Assembly: GCA_024516035.1 (NCBI GenBank)
Contig: CM044955.1
Span: 41,078,556-41,142,555, forward strand
Direction of reading: 5' to 3'
DNA length: 64,000 nucleotides
Origin: Bactericera cockerelli
Lineage: Eukaryota; Arthropoda; Insecta; Hemiptera; Triozidae
Shown here: positions 21,060 through 34,345 of the stretch, one piece after another
Position numbering within the stretch: position 1 is the first letter of the stretch
Layout: each line of letters opens with the position of its first letter
Translations under genes and position numbers: made by a program
The notes under the pieces: model-generated
What the model was told of the DNA's origin: nothing
Database searches by the model: none
Seen by the model: the letters and a program-made list of their open reading frames with translations, nothing else

Positions 21060-24000
21060 ATGAACTCCGCCGTCTATGTAAGTCTTTCAATATGCTTTTG
21101 AAATCTTATTTTCAATATAATTTATTTTCTTAAAAAATCCATCCTATCAATTATTTATTTTATTTTACTGACTAAAAATTTGCGGAAAGCTTAAAAGAAC
21201 TTTTAATATATTCTTTCTTTTTAAGAATTTGATTCGATGTAATTCAGTTGTTGAACTATCCAAGAATAAATCTACAACTTTTACTTATGGGAAAACTAGT
21301 AAAAATGTTGTTTTCTTTAATACCTTTAAAAAAGATGGATTTTTCAATGATACATACTATTTTAATTTAATGTGTCTCTTCACTTTTCTTATACAATTAC
21401 TAGTGGTTCTGTGAATTGTATAACTCACTTAGATTCTTTAATCGATTTAAAGATGGCATATCAAGCATAGAACAATATAGGTTTCAAAATAAAAATATCA
21501 ATCGACCCACTTGTGGGGCTGTCAAGCGGTTCCGGGTTGACCAAATTATACTGCTAATTTCGGTATTTTAAAGTCCAATAAACATACTTACAGAAGTTTT
21601 ATAAAATTTGAAGCATTCTTAAATAAATAAATAGACAGACAGACAGATATCCTGCTAATTGTTAAGTTGAAACTAGACATGAACACTCACTTGTCTCACT
21701 TAGCTTGGGCAATAAGAGCAATTTTATTAATCTACTAAAGATTTGAATTAATGATTTCATCAAAATTAAACTAGTTATCCGTTAAAGTTAATGTTTTTGA
21801 AACTAAGCCATTCATTTCGTTTGGTCAATTATAAATTTCTTTGATGTGCACCCGGCACATCCTCCAATAAACTCTAAACCTAATAAATAATTCAAATATT
21901 TTTTTACTTTCTATTACCCATAAGGTATAGAAAGTATTGTAATCGGTTACTTTTTAACAAATTGAGCTGATAATTTCAATTTTATTCAGTAGATACTGTA
22001 GATTTTCTTTTGCTAGCCTAGTTACAGGTAAAAATAAAGTCCTGATGGTTTCTATTCCTACCCGTTTCAGATGAATCCTTTATCTGATTTTCTACTTATT
22101 TGTTCTTCTCTTCTGTTTGGAAACCGTGAAAACCAAATTGACCAAAGAAATTACCTTACTGAATATATATTTTATTATAAGATTACATAGACATTCTAGA
22201 ATTTGTTGGAAAGGTTGATTACTTTTAAAAAAAGTAGAAAATTAAATAATAGCCACAAGTTATCAATATCATCATACACACACATTCCTACTCAAAATTT
22301 GGCAAATTCATTTAAACAACTGCTTGTGAGTGTTCAGTCAGTATTGAATAATAAAATTGTGCATTTTTGTAATATTATGTAAATGAGCGGAATATTATAG
22401 GATCAATATCTACTTATTATAGAGTGCCTACCTGCCTATATTATCTCCTAATTTATGACAGTTTGGTTCTGGAAGATCCCGCTTTTTATATCAAGTGCCA
22501 AATCAAAAGTGAAATTGATTTACTACCTGAATACCTTACCAAATCCGTTTCGATTCCAATTTTCTATAACAATACTTCCGAATAATTTATGTTGTCATCG
22601 TTTTGATTTATTCATGAAAGTTTTTTCGCTTCATGATTTCCTATGTCGCACAATATATTTGCGCGGGTAGTTCGGGATCTGTTCATACAATTTAGATAGT
22701 ACTACTGTCTGTTGTCAATTCGAGTTTTTGGATGATCTCCAATAGATTGTATCATTCTGTTAATAAAGAATCAATACCTATTGGTATTCTGCGCGGTCAT
22801 TCATTTCTAGATTTAATGGGTTTTTTAAATCTCAAAACAGACTTAATAATAATTATAATATGACAAGTACAGGTACTATATCTCTATACTCAATTACCCA
22901 TACTCCATCTGAAACCATATTTCCACTTACTTTACCATTCAGTTGTTAAAATCTTCTTCGCCATTTTTAGCTACCTGGTACCTAACTATGTTTTTCCTGA
23001 CTTCTCAAGTATATGTACGAGTAACACAACTTTTTTCAGTACAAGATTAATTTGCAACATACTATTTTGCCACAAAAGTAAATCACTCAAATCCTTGACC
23101 TCCAACACAGAAAATGTTTTATTTTTCTTCTTTCTTTCTAATAAGGCGCTTTAATTTATAATCTACACTCTGAATGTTTTATCTACAATGTTTTATTTTT
23201 CTTCTTTCTTTCTAATAAGGCGCTTTTATTTATAATCTACACTCTGGATGTTTTATCTACAATGTTTTATTTTTCTTCTTTCTTTCTAATAAGGCGCTTT
23301 AATTTATAATCTACACTGGGGATGTTTTATCTACAATGTTTTATTTTTCTTATTTCTTTCTAATAATGCGCTTTAATTTATAATCTACACTCTGGAGTAT
23401 ATACTATGCATGCTACCTGCTGTACTATACAGTTTGTCTCTTGTGAACAATATTTTCTGTAAGCAGGTGTACATTAATTATCGTCCTTCCTGTACACTTT
23501 TTGAGGAATCTTTCTGACGGTTAATTGTGATTTTCGATTTCAGAGAACAGCTTTCGCTCTCCTTCTGGTGGGCCTCGTCTCAGCAGAAGAGAAATCGAGC
23601 GTTGCCACCGAGAAGCGGGCCGCCAACGAACTTCCCGCTGGTGACCTGAAAACTGAAGCCACCAACAGATGTAAGTGAATTCAGAATGTCTGAGACCTCT
23701 TTTTTAATTTGGGTTTAACGTCGCTTTCAACTGCATGGTCAATGGTCATATTGCGACAGGGTGTTACCCTCCATTTGCGGGAAACTGAAAAACCTGTTAC
23801 TCTAATTAATTTTACCCAGTGTGGGATGGACTGGATTGCCAGCATCACGTAGTCTTCACTTCGCTGGACGTTGCTTAACTTCGGTGATCCTACGACTTAG
23901 TCCTCATTGATACGAGCAATTTACTGGAGGTTTAAATAGGTATAGACAAAATCGGAATCTTGATATCCCCTAGTGAAATTGTCTTTAATCAAATAGTACC

Positions 24001-27000
24001 AGTAGGTCACTGATCTATACCAATATTCATCATTTATTTTACTGTATAAGAATATTTTACAGTGTTGACTGTCAAAGTTTGTTATTTGTCGGTTGATAAA
24101 CCCATCTTTTCCTCTCTTGTTGATTGAAATGTTGAAAAAATACAAAGAAGTAGGTATGTACTTGTTGCATAACGTTTTCCTTCATCGTTTGCCAAAAGAA
24201 TGACTATTTCTTTGTTCAAATATTTTTCTTCTTATTTTGTCTGAAAACCATTAGGATCCATAGGTACATTATGTACACAGTCTGCAAATATTATGTTAGC
24301 TATATTGTTATTCATATCACGTTGTTTGAGCTATTTATTTTCTTCGTTTATCTCAAACACCGAATGCCATCTTACAGTGCTTTGTTCAAAATAGCCCACA
24401 CTATTATATCATGGTCATTTGAACCATCAGTTTGCTATATCTTTCAGAATATTCATTCATTTACCAATAGTGCAATTTTCTCTTTTAATATTTTTAGAGT
24501 TTATTCAATGTTCAATTATTGTCCATAGAGTGTAGGTACTTGTGTCACCTAGGTCAGCTATTATACTCAAGTCGTTAGGTCCACCCCGAACCTGCGGTAA
24601 CTTGTTAATATTGACTGATGCTTCCACCAAGGACAAAATGTGGTCATTTGTCTTTGTCAGTTTTGTCTTTGTTATATGATCTGGACACATCCAATATTAT
24701 TACCTAATATTAGCAGAACCTTCTTGACTTGTGATTTTTATTGCATGTCATAGACCTACCTTAATAGTAACCGCGGCTCCATGCGGTTTAACTGCGGTTT
24801 AACAGGTAATCCAGTGACTCAGTAGCCTGATCGATAGGTGGACTTGTAACCTGTAGGTCGGTGGTTCAAGTCACGTTTTCAGTGCATTTTAACCAAACAT
24901 GAAAAATGAAATTTCAAGAATTAATAATGAAAATTTTCAACGGCTCGAGTTTGAATTGAACTATTTGTTTATTTACTTCAGTTGGTTCATTCAATTCGGA
25001 TACCTGACCTTCACTCAGCGAAGTTCACTGTAACTGTGTCAGTGGGTATGGGAGCTTTACTAGCGGGTGAATCACTGATCATTAACATGTATTGGCGTGT
25101 GGCAGAACCCGCGGTGGGCGGCTAAGCAGCCCCGCTGAAGGTCTTGATGCCTTATTCGATTTTAGCAATGTGATTACTGGGAAGGTCGACTAAGGGTGGA
25201 TGGTTTTCGGTCACTAAATCAAATAGGAACATTTATATATTGTGAACAAAACATAAATATCCCGGGATACACCTATAAATCTAATCGTTTATTTATTTAC
25301 ATAATATATGTCTCTTTCTTTGTCTAGAGCGTTATTCACACCTCGGCTGAGGTGTTTGATGTTGTGTTTAGCGTCAATCCCCCGTTGATGAATGCACCAG
25401 TTTTGGTCAGATCACTGAATTTAAAATGTAGTGGATAACCAATAAAAAAAATACGATTTCTCGTGATGATTGCTATTTTCAAGCTAATCTACTGTGGGAC
25501 CTCTATGGGGTCAATTCATAACCATTTTAAACAAACTACAGGTATGGGTAGTACAGGTACCCAAGTACAGGGCAACTACTAGTACTAGCGGACCCGGCAT
25601 AAAATTCAAAAGTACTGACTTGCACGCACGGTGACCTGGGTTCGATCCCCAGCAGCGTAGAAATTCTCCTGCTTTGTACTTGGAATTCAGGCGTTCACTC
25701 ATACCTCGTGAGGAAAAATGAGTAGATAACCAGCCATTTGTACAGTTAGCGATCACAGGCGCCACCAAGAGGAACAATTTGCAGCATTGTATTCGGACAC
25801 ATGATGGGATTTGCAATTTCGCAGTGCTGAGCTACCCACTAAAGTCGTGATATACCGACAACACAAAGAAATCGTATACACATATTCTTATTATAAACTT
25901 TTGAAAGCTGAAACAATTGGTATAATTTAAGTATCTGACATTGGCCAAAGCCCTCCATTCTAGTGCTTCACTCCAATTATTTACTCAATTTCATTGTATG
26001 ACATAGAATATTCATACATTTCAGCAATCCAAGTAATGGAGCAGTGGGAGTTATTTACATTTTCAACCTCGAGATCCTTATACTACTGTACTAGAAGATA
26101 AGGATGATTTTTTACCTATATTCTGAAAATACGCAAAGTGCGAGAAACAAGGTCAAGTGTCTTGATTAACAAAGTAGAAGGTGCTTGTTCTAGAAACCTG
26201 GGATCCATTGGACTAGGAAATGTACTTATTATTCATGATTCATAGTAATTATGAATAATATCTTCTACAGCAATTGAATAATTAGATATTGTAGGTACCT
26301 AATTTGGGTATTTTCAAAATAATAGTATATTATTATTTTTCTAGATCAAGTACTCTAGAGATCGTAGGAAAATATATCGATTCATTATGTTTTCTCAAAT
26401 TGAATTCTGTATCAAACAATAGTCTACTGGTGAAGTGGGTAATAATTATTACTGAAAAATTACCTTCTACCAGGAATAAAAATCCTTTGTAGTTGTTTCT
26501 TTGTTATCATCACTGGTTTGATTGAAAGAGTATTCTGATTAGGTACTGCTATTAGCACTTTTCTAACAACATCTATTAGACATTGACTAAATAGGTGCAC
26601 CCATTTTTTCCATGGTGTTACACAAGATTCTCAAGGCTCAATCAGTCAATTGAAAACTTGCCCATCTTAGGATTCTTGGACAATCAATTTCATTGCAATT
26701 TGTTGAAAGCGTACAGCTCAACATTGAAGAACACGATGATTATGGGTTTAGGTTTCACACAAGCGCTTATTGCGGAGAATAGTTTACTCAATTACCCAAC
26801 AGGTGTGACACTCTTCCATCGAAGAATAGGAGGAGTGTAATACCTATGTAATTTTATTATGGAGACCAGACCTCAGTGGTTTGATCGGTGAAACGGCGGA
26901 CTTGTTACCTGGAGGTCGGGGTTTCGAGTCCCAAGTAAGACACACATGTAAGCAAGTCAATCAAGTAATTGTAATGTCACGATTGTAATTAAAACAATAG

Positions 27001-30000
27001 TATGATACTTAATAATTAGCTAATAATAGAATTTCATACACTCAAATAAAATGGATTTCGAGAAAAACACCCACTTCATCATCATGATCGACTTGCAATA
27101 AAATTCTTTCTAAGCGAGAGAGATAAAAAATATGTATTTTTATTATGGGTTTCGAAATTTGAGTACGCACTAAGAAATGATTTGTTGTCCATCCAATATT
27201 TCCCTACTCATCTTTTGATTTAAAAATAAAACATGTGCCTACCTACACCTATTTATACGTCTAAAATTTACCTATTCACAGGGCAAACTAGACAAATAGA
27301 CACGAAACTGGTCAACACGCGTGAGAAAATCCTTCAAACTCACAGATTTTAAAAACACAATTTTCATGATATTGATTAACTAGGATACCTAATAATTAGG
27401 TACTATTAGTGTAGGTATCTATGCATGTCTAAACTAAATGGCCGATGACTAACTCAATCACCTAGTAAACACGATTCTTGCTAGTAATCTAGTTACTAGA
27501 CAAGACGTCTTTGACGAACAGGAAAAAAAAGAAGAAAAAAACAGGGTACAACAGGGAGAACTTGGCCTAAACCCGAACCTGTTTTTGAGGCGGGAAAATT
27601 ATACAGGTCCGCGCAAGGTCCCAAATTTCTCATAGGCGGCATAGGCTAAGAAGATAACAATGAATCAGTGTGGTTCCAGCCATTTCCTATGGGAAAATAT
27701 ACAGGGATCCAGAGTGGAACTGGTTGGAAGTCGAGAGGTTTCCTGTACAACAAAGAAGGCAAAGCTGCTACAGTGTATCATCATATTCATCACTTAGGTA
27801 CTTACTCGTAATGCGTGTTATTTCTTCTCACTTCCTCATGGGAGAGGTATGACCGGATATGTGTCACTCTCAAATATTCTACAGCAACAGATTGGTTTTT
27901 ACGTTGCAGAAAAAAAAACATGGCCATAGTAGGTAATGGCCATTTGTTTGGTCATACAATCGTACAATGAGTTGTTTAATGAGTCATGAGATAACGATAT
28001 ATGTACCTAAAGTTTGTAAAAAAATATGGCCATTTGGATCAGTAAAAGATAAAAAAAATATATAACATTATCACAGCACAGTGACATCTTGTGTGTGCTT
28101 GTGACTAACACAAATCAAACTTGAGATAAGGACATCTTTGAGCGGAAAAGGGCTTTGGTAATATTACAGACCTGAAGATTCAATATTGACTTGTATTACT
28201 CTGCTGATAAGTATGAATACCAACCTTATCCAATGCTACATGGATGAATTAAAGATATAGGTACTTGTTCAAGAGATTCACTTTTACCTTTTCAGCTTGA
28301 ATGTACCAAATATTCATGCACCTATTTATAATCTTTTGTTTCAAAAGTATGATGTATGTTTATCACAGCATATTATAATCATTACGTTCGTTTATGTAAA
28401 TAAATATAGATTATACGTGTTCTACTAATTGTTTTTGATAAGAATTACAGAGATTTGATAAGTAAACTGTGAGAACTCTGTCACTTTTTACACATAATAC
28501 GAGTATAGTCTATTTTACGTCCTGTTGTCTTGACTATGAGAATGGTAAATACAAATACCATTACATACGAATCTTATGAAAATATGGAAATGTAAAAAAA
28601 AATCATGGATAAATAAAAACTATACCTACTTGTCAATTTCTTCCGAATTGAAGGTCAACACTTGAAGAGTACCTAGATTTCCCCAGAATTTAAACTTACT
28701 GTGGAATATAAATTTGTTATTAAAATTTTATGATCCAAATTTTGAAAAGATAACTTTAATTGCACTTAGTTTGATCCAGTATTCAGCTTAGTGATGAGAT
28801 CCTCGCTCACTGTTTGAAAGGGCCCGAGTTGATTCCTCAGCCTACAAAAAATTGTAATCGTAATTTTATTGCAGATGTTATTAAGGGACACCAATTATGA
28901 CGCATAATGCAGTAAGACTTAATTCATATCTTATGTTTATTTCAGACTACGGCGGTGGTTACAATCAAGGCTATGGATCAGGCTACAACAGCGTAGGATA
29001 CGGCAACGCCTACAACCAATACCCAGGTTATGCTTCCGGCTACAACCAATACCCCGGCTACTCCTCCGGCTACAACCAGGGCTACAACGGTTACAATCAG
29101 GGCTACAACGGCTACAACCAGGTGCTTACAACCAGGGCTACAACGGCTACAACGGTTACAACCAGGGATACGGTTACAACCAGGGAGCCTACAACCAGGG
29201 ATACAACAAATACCCAACAGCCTACAGCGGAGCCTACTCTGGTGAATATTAAGCTTTCCTATCTGGTCTGAAGGGATAAACTGTCGAATTTTACGAGTAA
29301 TTAGTATGATTTTTTAATGAAACTTGGATAGGCTGGGTACAGATAACTTTTCAGAAAAACTTAAACGTTCGAAGAGATCTAGTCCCATGTGTTGGATATG
29401 GCCGCGACGAGAATTTCTGCATAGGCTGCGCGAACTTTGTGTCCGTGAACATTATGTTGATGCAAACATAAAGTCCATACCTACATAATACGAAAGTATC
29501 AATGTAAGTTGTGCTGCTGCCCAGTGAAAATGAACACCTAACATTGAGAAGTTTGGCAACTTGCCCATGTACAAGAGAGCATGCTGGCGCGAACAGAATT
29601 CAAACGGACACAAACTTTATGTGCTCAACAAATTTGTGCACAACTCGGCCATACCCAGGCGATTTGCTCTACGAACATCAATGTTTGCGCTAACAGCTTG
29701 TCCGTGTTTGCCCCCTTTTAGACGTTTGACGCACTTATTAATTTTTCATTTTATTGCATTATTAAATTGAAATGAGCCTTTATGTAAATACTGCAGTTCT
29801 GGTATGAGAAACTTTTATTTTAGATATTTTTATTTTATTTTTTTTCGATAGTCCTGACCTCTTCTTTTTCCCCCACAGGAAACCGTTACAACAGTGGACT
29901 TGGATACTCCGGCTATGGTCTGAACAACCCTGGATACTCCGGCTACAACAACGGCTACAACAGCGCCTACAACACCGGCTACAACTCCGCTTACGGTCAA

Positions 30001-31801
30001 ACTGCCTACCCTAGCTCCAGCTACGGACAAACCGCTTACCCCAGCTACGGCCAGACTGCTTACCCAAGCTACGCACAAACCTCCTACCCCAGCTACGGAC
30101 AGACTGGATACGGAACTGGAGCCTACAACACCGGGTACGACAATTTCAGTCAAATTCCCTCTCGTAGGTTCAACCCCCATAGAGAGAACAGAGAGAGATT
30201 CGATCGATATGATAACGATGGGGAAGAGAGATACCATAACGGAAAACCTATTAAACCCTATAATAAATATGGGTTTAACAACTATTAGAAATCAATATGG
30301 TATTCCAATAATCAATGTTCCTCCTATTTATGTACCTGAATGGCCCACTCGCATTTTACTCATTTATACTTGTAAAAATCCATCCTTCCACACCCTCAAA
30401 AGTCTACCCATGTTATTTTTCAAGTTGAAGAGCAAGTCGAGAATTTAGAGTTACGAGATCAATTCAGTTTGTTCATCGATAGTAGGTACCTATAGTTATG
30501 AACTAAAAAGTGCTGGATCTGACGAAATTCACTTTTCTTTCCATCCTAAATTCTATTTCTCTTTATTATGAAAATAATAAAATATTATATAATTCTTTTA
30601 TTATACTTCTTTCTCTTTTAACTTCTTTCTCTTCTTCTTTTTCTTCTACCCTTTAAAATTTTCACTTTCTCTCTATCTTTTTGGCAAAAAATCTTATAGA
30701 TATCAACCCCACGGATTAGACCTGATCAACTATATTTTAAAGAATTTAGTTTATTGAACATCTACAAAATGATTTTATAATACCAAATGAACTGAACCAA
30801 AATAGTGCCAAAGTTAAAGAAACCAAGTGTTAGCCCTGTATCAAAGGTAAGACTTTGTGAAAAACCCTCAAATTTTGGCTGTACTAAAATTATAACCTTA
30901 CTCATATTAAAAACTTAAAGAGCATGTCCTGATGCTTGATTATGCCATCTTAACTTAAATACCTAAGTATTAACAAATCAAAAACTGTAACGAAACTAAT
31001 TCCACACTCTTAAACAATATTATATTATTTTCTTATGAAAAACTGCCCCATAACAGTGTAATTGAGAGATATTCAAATACAAAGAAAGCATCAGTAACAT
31101 TGAAAACATTTGCACCAGCAGATTAGAATATCAAAGTATTAACAAATGATTAACTTTGATTAAAACAGGAATCCATATTTTTACCTATTAAGCAATAATT
31201 CATTTAGTCTAAAACCAAATCTAAACGATTTAATCTACTGTACAAGTCTAATAAAACCTTCCTACGCTGAATTCAATTTATGTTTTGGGTGTAACAATCC
31301 GTCATTTTTGTGAATATCTCTACAACAAAATATTATAAACACTTTTACATTATTTTATGACTAACTAATAATTAATTAAAATTGATATCCATCAAAACAA
31401 GTACTTACTCATAGATTCAATCGTATAAGTAGGAAATCTTATTGTATTTGTCCAAAGAGTACAAAAGGAATTCCCAAATATAAAGTTAGTTTAAATAAAG
31501 TTAAGCTAAAAACAGGATTTCTTCTTGGTTATTTTCTTTATACCTACCTGGTATAATTCTGCCATTGTTCGTTACTCATACAATGAAACTACTCATTTTT
31601 CCTTACGAGGTATGAGTGAACCCCGGAAATCCAAAGTCAAATTTGAAAAGGAAAATGCCCCAATTTTACATTTTTAAATGGCTTAAAATGATAGGTAAGC
31701 ACTAAGCACACAAAAATGATTAAATAAGTACTAGTGCTAGCCACTAATTGCATTCTTTCTTTTCCAGAAGCTACAACAACGCTTACCACTACAAGAAATA
31801 A
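21060..31801 (+). CDS. Secreted Gly/Tyr/Asn-rich protein, five exons (about 243 aa)
   Basis: Exons by splice sites and phase: 21060-21077, 23544-23670, 28946-29241, 29879-30134, 31768-31801. Exon 1 plus exon 2 give a signal peptide (MNSAVYRTAFALLLVGLVSA). A short charged pro-region with a KR pair follows (EKRAANELPAGDLKTEATNR). Exons 3-5 encode low-complexity repeats: GYNQGYNGYNQ in exon 3, then PSYGQTAY in exon 4, ending SYNNAYHYKK. This composition fits structural secretions such as cuticle, silk-like or sheath proteins; the exact role is unknown. One G is missing near 29121-29122 in exon 3: the frame before it continues as Thr-rich nonsense, whereas the shifted frame restores GYN repeats, ends in the right phase (Gly split G/GA) for exon 4, and gives an overall coding length divisible by three. 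It may be a sequencing error. The gene holds very long introns (exon 2 to 3 is 5.3 kb). Confidence 0.85.
23105..23395. repeat. Tandem repeat, about 74-bp unit, four copies
   Basis: Copies share TTTCTTTCTAATAAGGCGCT and TTTATAATCTACACTCT and differ by a few bases. The array lies in intron 2 of what would be the GYN-rich gene, about 150 bp before exon 2. Confidence 0.9.
23705..23905 (-). mobile_element. 5S-headed SINE (family D), diverged
   Basis: On the minus strand the 5S-like head (CGAAGTTAAGCAACGTCCAG) leads to the shared tail with GGAGGGTAACACCC and GCGACGTTAAACCC. It lies in intron 2 of the GYN-rich gene, just after exon 2. Confidence 0.8.
24815..24890 (+). mobile_element. Family A SINE, fragment
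   Basis: CAGTAGCCTGATCGATAGG and GGTCGGTGGTTCAAGTCACG match the tRNA-like head; the tail is not recognisable. Confidence 0.65.
26866..27015 (+). mobile_element. tRNA-headed SINE (family A)
   Basis: Head CCTCAGTGGTTTGATCGG, B-box GGGGTTTCGAGTCCC, then the family tail with AGTAATTGTAATGTCACGAT and ATAGTATGATACTTAAT. Confidence 0.8.
29879..30288 (+). CDS. Alternative long form of exon 4 with its own stop
   Basis: If the donor at 30135 is not used, the exon 4 frame stays open for 51 more codons to TAG 30286-30288. It encodes a tail of different character: charged (HRENRERFDRYDNDGEERY) and ending PYNKYGFNNY. Tyr/Asn content and absence of stops suggest real coding sequence and hence an alternative C-terminus. 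A second possible donor (CGTAG/GTTCAA, about 30166) has the same phase 2 and would also join exon 5. Likewise, reading past the exon 3 donor gives a short form ending SGEY. Confidence 0.55.
30290..31760. other. Last intron of the GYN-rich gene, nothing further recognised
   Basis: AT-rich; no supported repeat or exon apart from the flanking exons. Confidence 0.5.
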
Positions 31802-32234
31802 ATCTTCAAACTGACTGGAAACAACTGATCTTCAACTGATGTCTCCCTTGGGTACAAGGCCCTCTCTACCGCTTTCTATTCCTCGTACATTACTTGACAC
31901 AGATCTCTTCTGTTTCTACTTTACTCCGGTCTACTTTTTCAGCATAGAAAGTTACTTCACAGTACTTATAGTAGTTTAATCAAAATCAATTCTACAGCAT
32001 TTAACGAGTTCCATTCAAGTCTCTTTTTATATAAATCTACTTGTATTTTGAGCAGTTCATAAGGGTAATATCTTATGTGCCTATTAACTAATTAAAACTG
32101 CCTTCAATTCTAACTGTCCATGATTACAAGTACTTTAGGCCAACAAAAAATAGGGTTAGTTATTTATGTAACTTTTTGTAAAACATAATGTAATTTCTGT
32201 TATGTATCTGTTATCTATTATTTGAGTTTTATTA

Positions 32235-32240
32235 AATAAA
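32235..32240 (+). terminator. Polyadenylation signal of the GYN-rich gene
   Basis: AATAAA 434 bases after the stop at 31799-31801, in an otherwise unremarkable 3' UTR. Confidence 0.65.
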
Positions 32241-32426
32241 ATGAGATCGAAATTATACTTCCCAACTTACACTGTATTAAAGTTTCATTTTCAATATATA
32301 GGTGTCTCAATTATTTTTTAAAATGTTTTCCTGTGACTGGTAATGCAAAAAATGACACACTTAATATACTTTAATCCTAGATTTTCAGAGTATTTTGGTT
32401 TTGTCTCCTGTTCTTCCACTATTTGT

Positions 32427-32655
32427 CCCGGTAGTCTGTCCCGGTAGCTCAGTGGTAAAGGCGGCACTCTGTGAAACCAAAGACTCCAGAGGTCGTGGGT
32501 TCAAAACCCAGCTGGGACATGACATGTTATCCTCCCAATTGGGATTTTTACCACATAATAATATGTCTTGCGCTCACTGCTGGAATAATGGGACTTTAAT
32601 AGTCCTAATCGGGCAGTATAAATAAGGCGATATTATTATTATTATTATTATTTTT
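32427..32655 (+). mobile_element. tRNA-headed SINE (family C), well preserved
   Basis: The head begins GTCCCGGTAGCTCAGTGGTA and closes with CAAAACCCAGCTGGGACA, so a partial acceptor stem is still visible. The body (CACTGCTGGAATAATGGGAC; CGGGCAGTATAAATAAGGCG) ends in a long ATT microsatellite tail. Confidence 0.9.
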
Positions 32656-32723
32656 CCTGTTCTTTCACTATTTCTGATGTTCTGCCACAAGTTATTCATG
32701 GAATACTGAAGTAAAGCTCCGTT

Positions 32724-32972
32724 AGCCAGCGTCGATGGCCTGTTGAATACACCGGTTCCCTTCAGAACACCGAAGTTAAGCGACATCCAGCGAGGTTAAG
32801 ACTTGGATGGGTGACCATTCAAATTCTAATTCTCGTGACGCTGGCTTTTCCCGGCCCCACTCAGGCTGGGTGAGGTCAATGTGAGTAGCAGGTTTGTGAG
32901 TTTCCTGCGAATGGAGGGTAAAACCCCCGTCGTGATATGACCATGGCAGTTGAAAGCGACGTTAAACCCCAC

Positions 32973-32995
<23 letters not shown>
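32724..32995 (+). mobile_element. 5S rRNA-headed SINE (family D), complete copy
   Basis: Almost identical to the 6699-6959 copy (I see only a handful of differences, e.g. GGCCTG for GGCATG). Same 5S head with box A GAAGTTAAGC and box C GGATGGGTGACC, same tail, and a long poly-A. The direct repeat AAAGCTCCGTT at 32713-32723 and 32996-33006 is the target duplication. Confidence 0.92.
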
Positions 32996-33003
<8 letters not shown>

Positions 33004-33399
33004 GTTCATGGGTAATCGGTCTGTGTTGAATTCATTAATGAAAGCCAAGAAATTGAACTCTCTGATAAGGGGTTTACGTGCTCAAGAATATCACAGTATT
33101 TTCAATAGAACTAACACATTGCATAATTAACAAATAAACCAGGCGCGAATTTAAAAAAAAAAAAAAACTTCGAGCTAATTAAAAACTTCTCGATTTCAAC
33201 ATAGATATAATTTTTTGTATAAACAATCTGAAATTTTCAGGACATATTCTTTAAAAAAAATACTGATTTTTTTTGGGCCCTATCGTAAGAAGCCATGTTG
33301 AGCTAGGTTAAGAAATGTAACACGCTAAAGTTGTAGGTAATTATCGTGCAAACAAACTTAAATTTTCAGATTGATTTACTGTATGTTTGACACATTGTT

Positions 33400-34150
33400 G
33401 GATTTTTTGGGCAATATCTGGCCATTGAGTTCCCCGATGTAGTTTTTTATGGTACGGCCGTCATCTACCAAAAAAAAATAGTCAAAATACTTTCCTTATT
33501 ATAGGATAAGGAATGTAATAAAAAAAGACACTATTATAGGATTTATGATATTTGCTATGATATGATAGTCTCCGTGGCGTAACGGTTGTGACTACTCCCC
33601 AGTCGGAGCAGACTTTTCACACAGAAAATTCTGTTCCCTCCGTACATGTGAGGCTGGCGTTTCCAGCCCTACCCAGGCTGGGTGAGGTTAATATGGGTAG
33701 CTGGTACGATTCCCAGTGAATGGAGGGTAAAACCCCCGTCCTAAGGACGTTAAATCAAATAGAATCGTTGGACAAGATATCTCGAGAACGGTAAGGGACT
33801 TTAAATTTGGTATAAAAGTAGATATTATATACAACACGACACAAACCACAAAATCGGTAGAAATTTAGAGAAGAACATTTTCTTAGAATAAAAACTTCGA
33901 TCATTTTTTTATAATTTGGAATTTTTAGAACCTTGGACTAACTTTTGCTTCCGAAAATTTCTAATATTAGAAGGAAGAGTATTGTGTTCGTTTTATTATC
34001 ATTCATCCTAGATATGGGTTGTGACATATCAAATCCAATGATTTTGAGGTGCTGATTAAGATTTTGACATTGATTTTTAGCTAAATGTTACCGTTGAGTC
34101 ACCAATGGTGAAATTTGACTTCTTTTCGAGTGATAAGGAAAGTCGTGTGG
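33400..34150 (+). repeat. Dispersed repeat family F, copy 1 (interrupted by a SINE)
   Basis: Matches the reverse complement of 48493-49125. Shared words are TCTCGAGAACGG, AAATTTGGTAT, GGTTGTGACATATCAA with CCAATGATTTTGA, and the end with AAGGAAAGTCGTGTG. The near-palindromic TTATTATAGGATAAGGAA is at one side. A family E SINE lies inside it (33568-33772). No coding capacity or clear superfamily. Confidence 0.7.
33568..33772 (+). mobile_element. tRNA-headed SINE with the 5S-SINE tail (family E)
   Basis: A tRNA-like start (GTCTCCGTGGCGTAACGG) is followed by CGGAGCAGACTTTTCACA and then the same 3' module found behind the 5S head: CCCAGGCTGGGTGAGGTTAA, GGGTAGCTGGTACGATTCCC, AATGGAGGGTAAAACCC, GGACGTTAAAT. 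A second copy is at 59272-59475. Confidence 0.85.
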
Positions 34151-34154
34151 TGTC

Positions 34155-34345
34155 ACACCAGAGTTTTTGTTTAACGTCACTTTCAACTGCATGGCCATAT
34201 AGAGACGGAGTTTCACCATCTATTCGCTGGAAATTCACAAACCAGCTACTCAAATTAACCTCCACAAGCCTTAGTGGGGTAAGTTGGTCAACCATCCAAA
34301 TCCTAACGTCCTTGGACGTTGCTTAACTTCAGTGACAAAACGAGA
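34155..34345 (-). mobile_element. 5S-headed SINE (family D), diverged
   Basis: The minus strand reads CTGAAGTTAAGCAACGTCCA in the head, GTGGAGGTTAATTTGAGTAG in the tail, and ends AAAGTGACGTTAAAC. It abuts the end of the family F repeat. Confidence 0.75.

Larger units (their letters stand above)
23910..28940. other. Long intron between exons 2 and 3 of the GYN-rich gene
   Basis: Contains family A SINE heads at about 24815-24890 and 26866-27015 and a tRNA-like fragment at about 25600-25680 (GGGTTCGATCCCCAGC). The rest is AT-rich with no supported exon. Short open frames such as 24271-24528 and 26595-26840 show no motif. Confidence 0.6.

Noticed and set aside
29122..29127. GTGCTT as an alternative donor that would avoid the frameshift in exon 3
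   Set aside because: It ends in phase 0, which does not fit exon 4 (needs phase 1) or exon 5 (needs phase 2).
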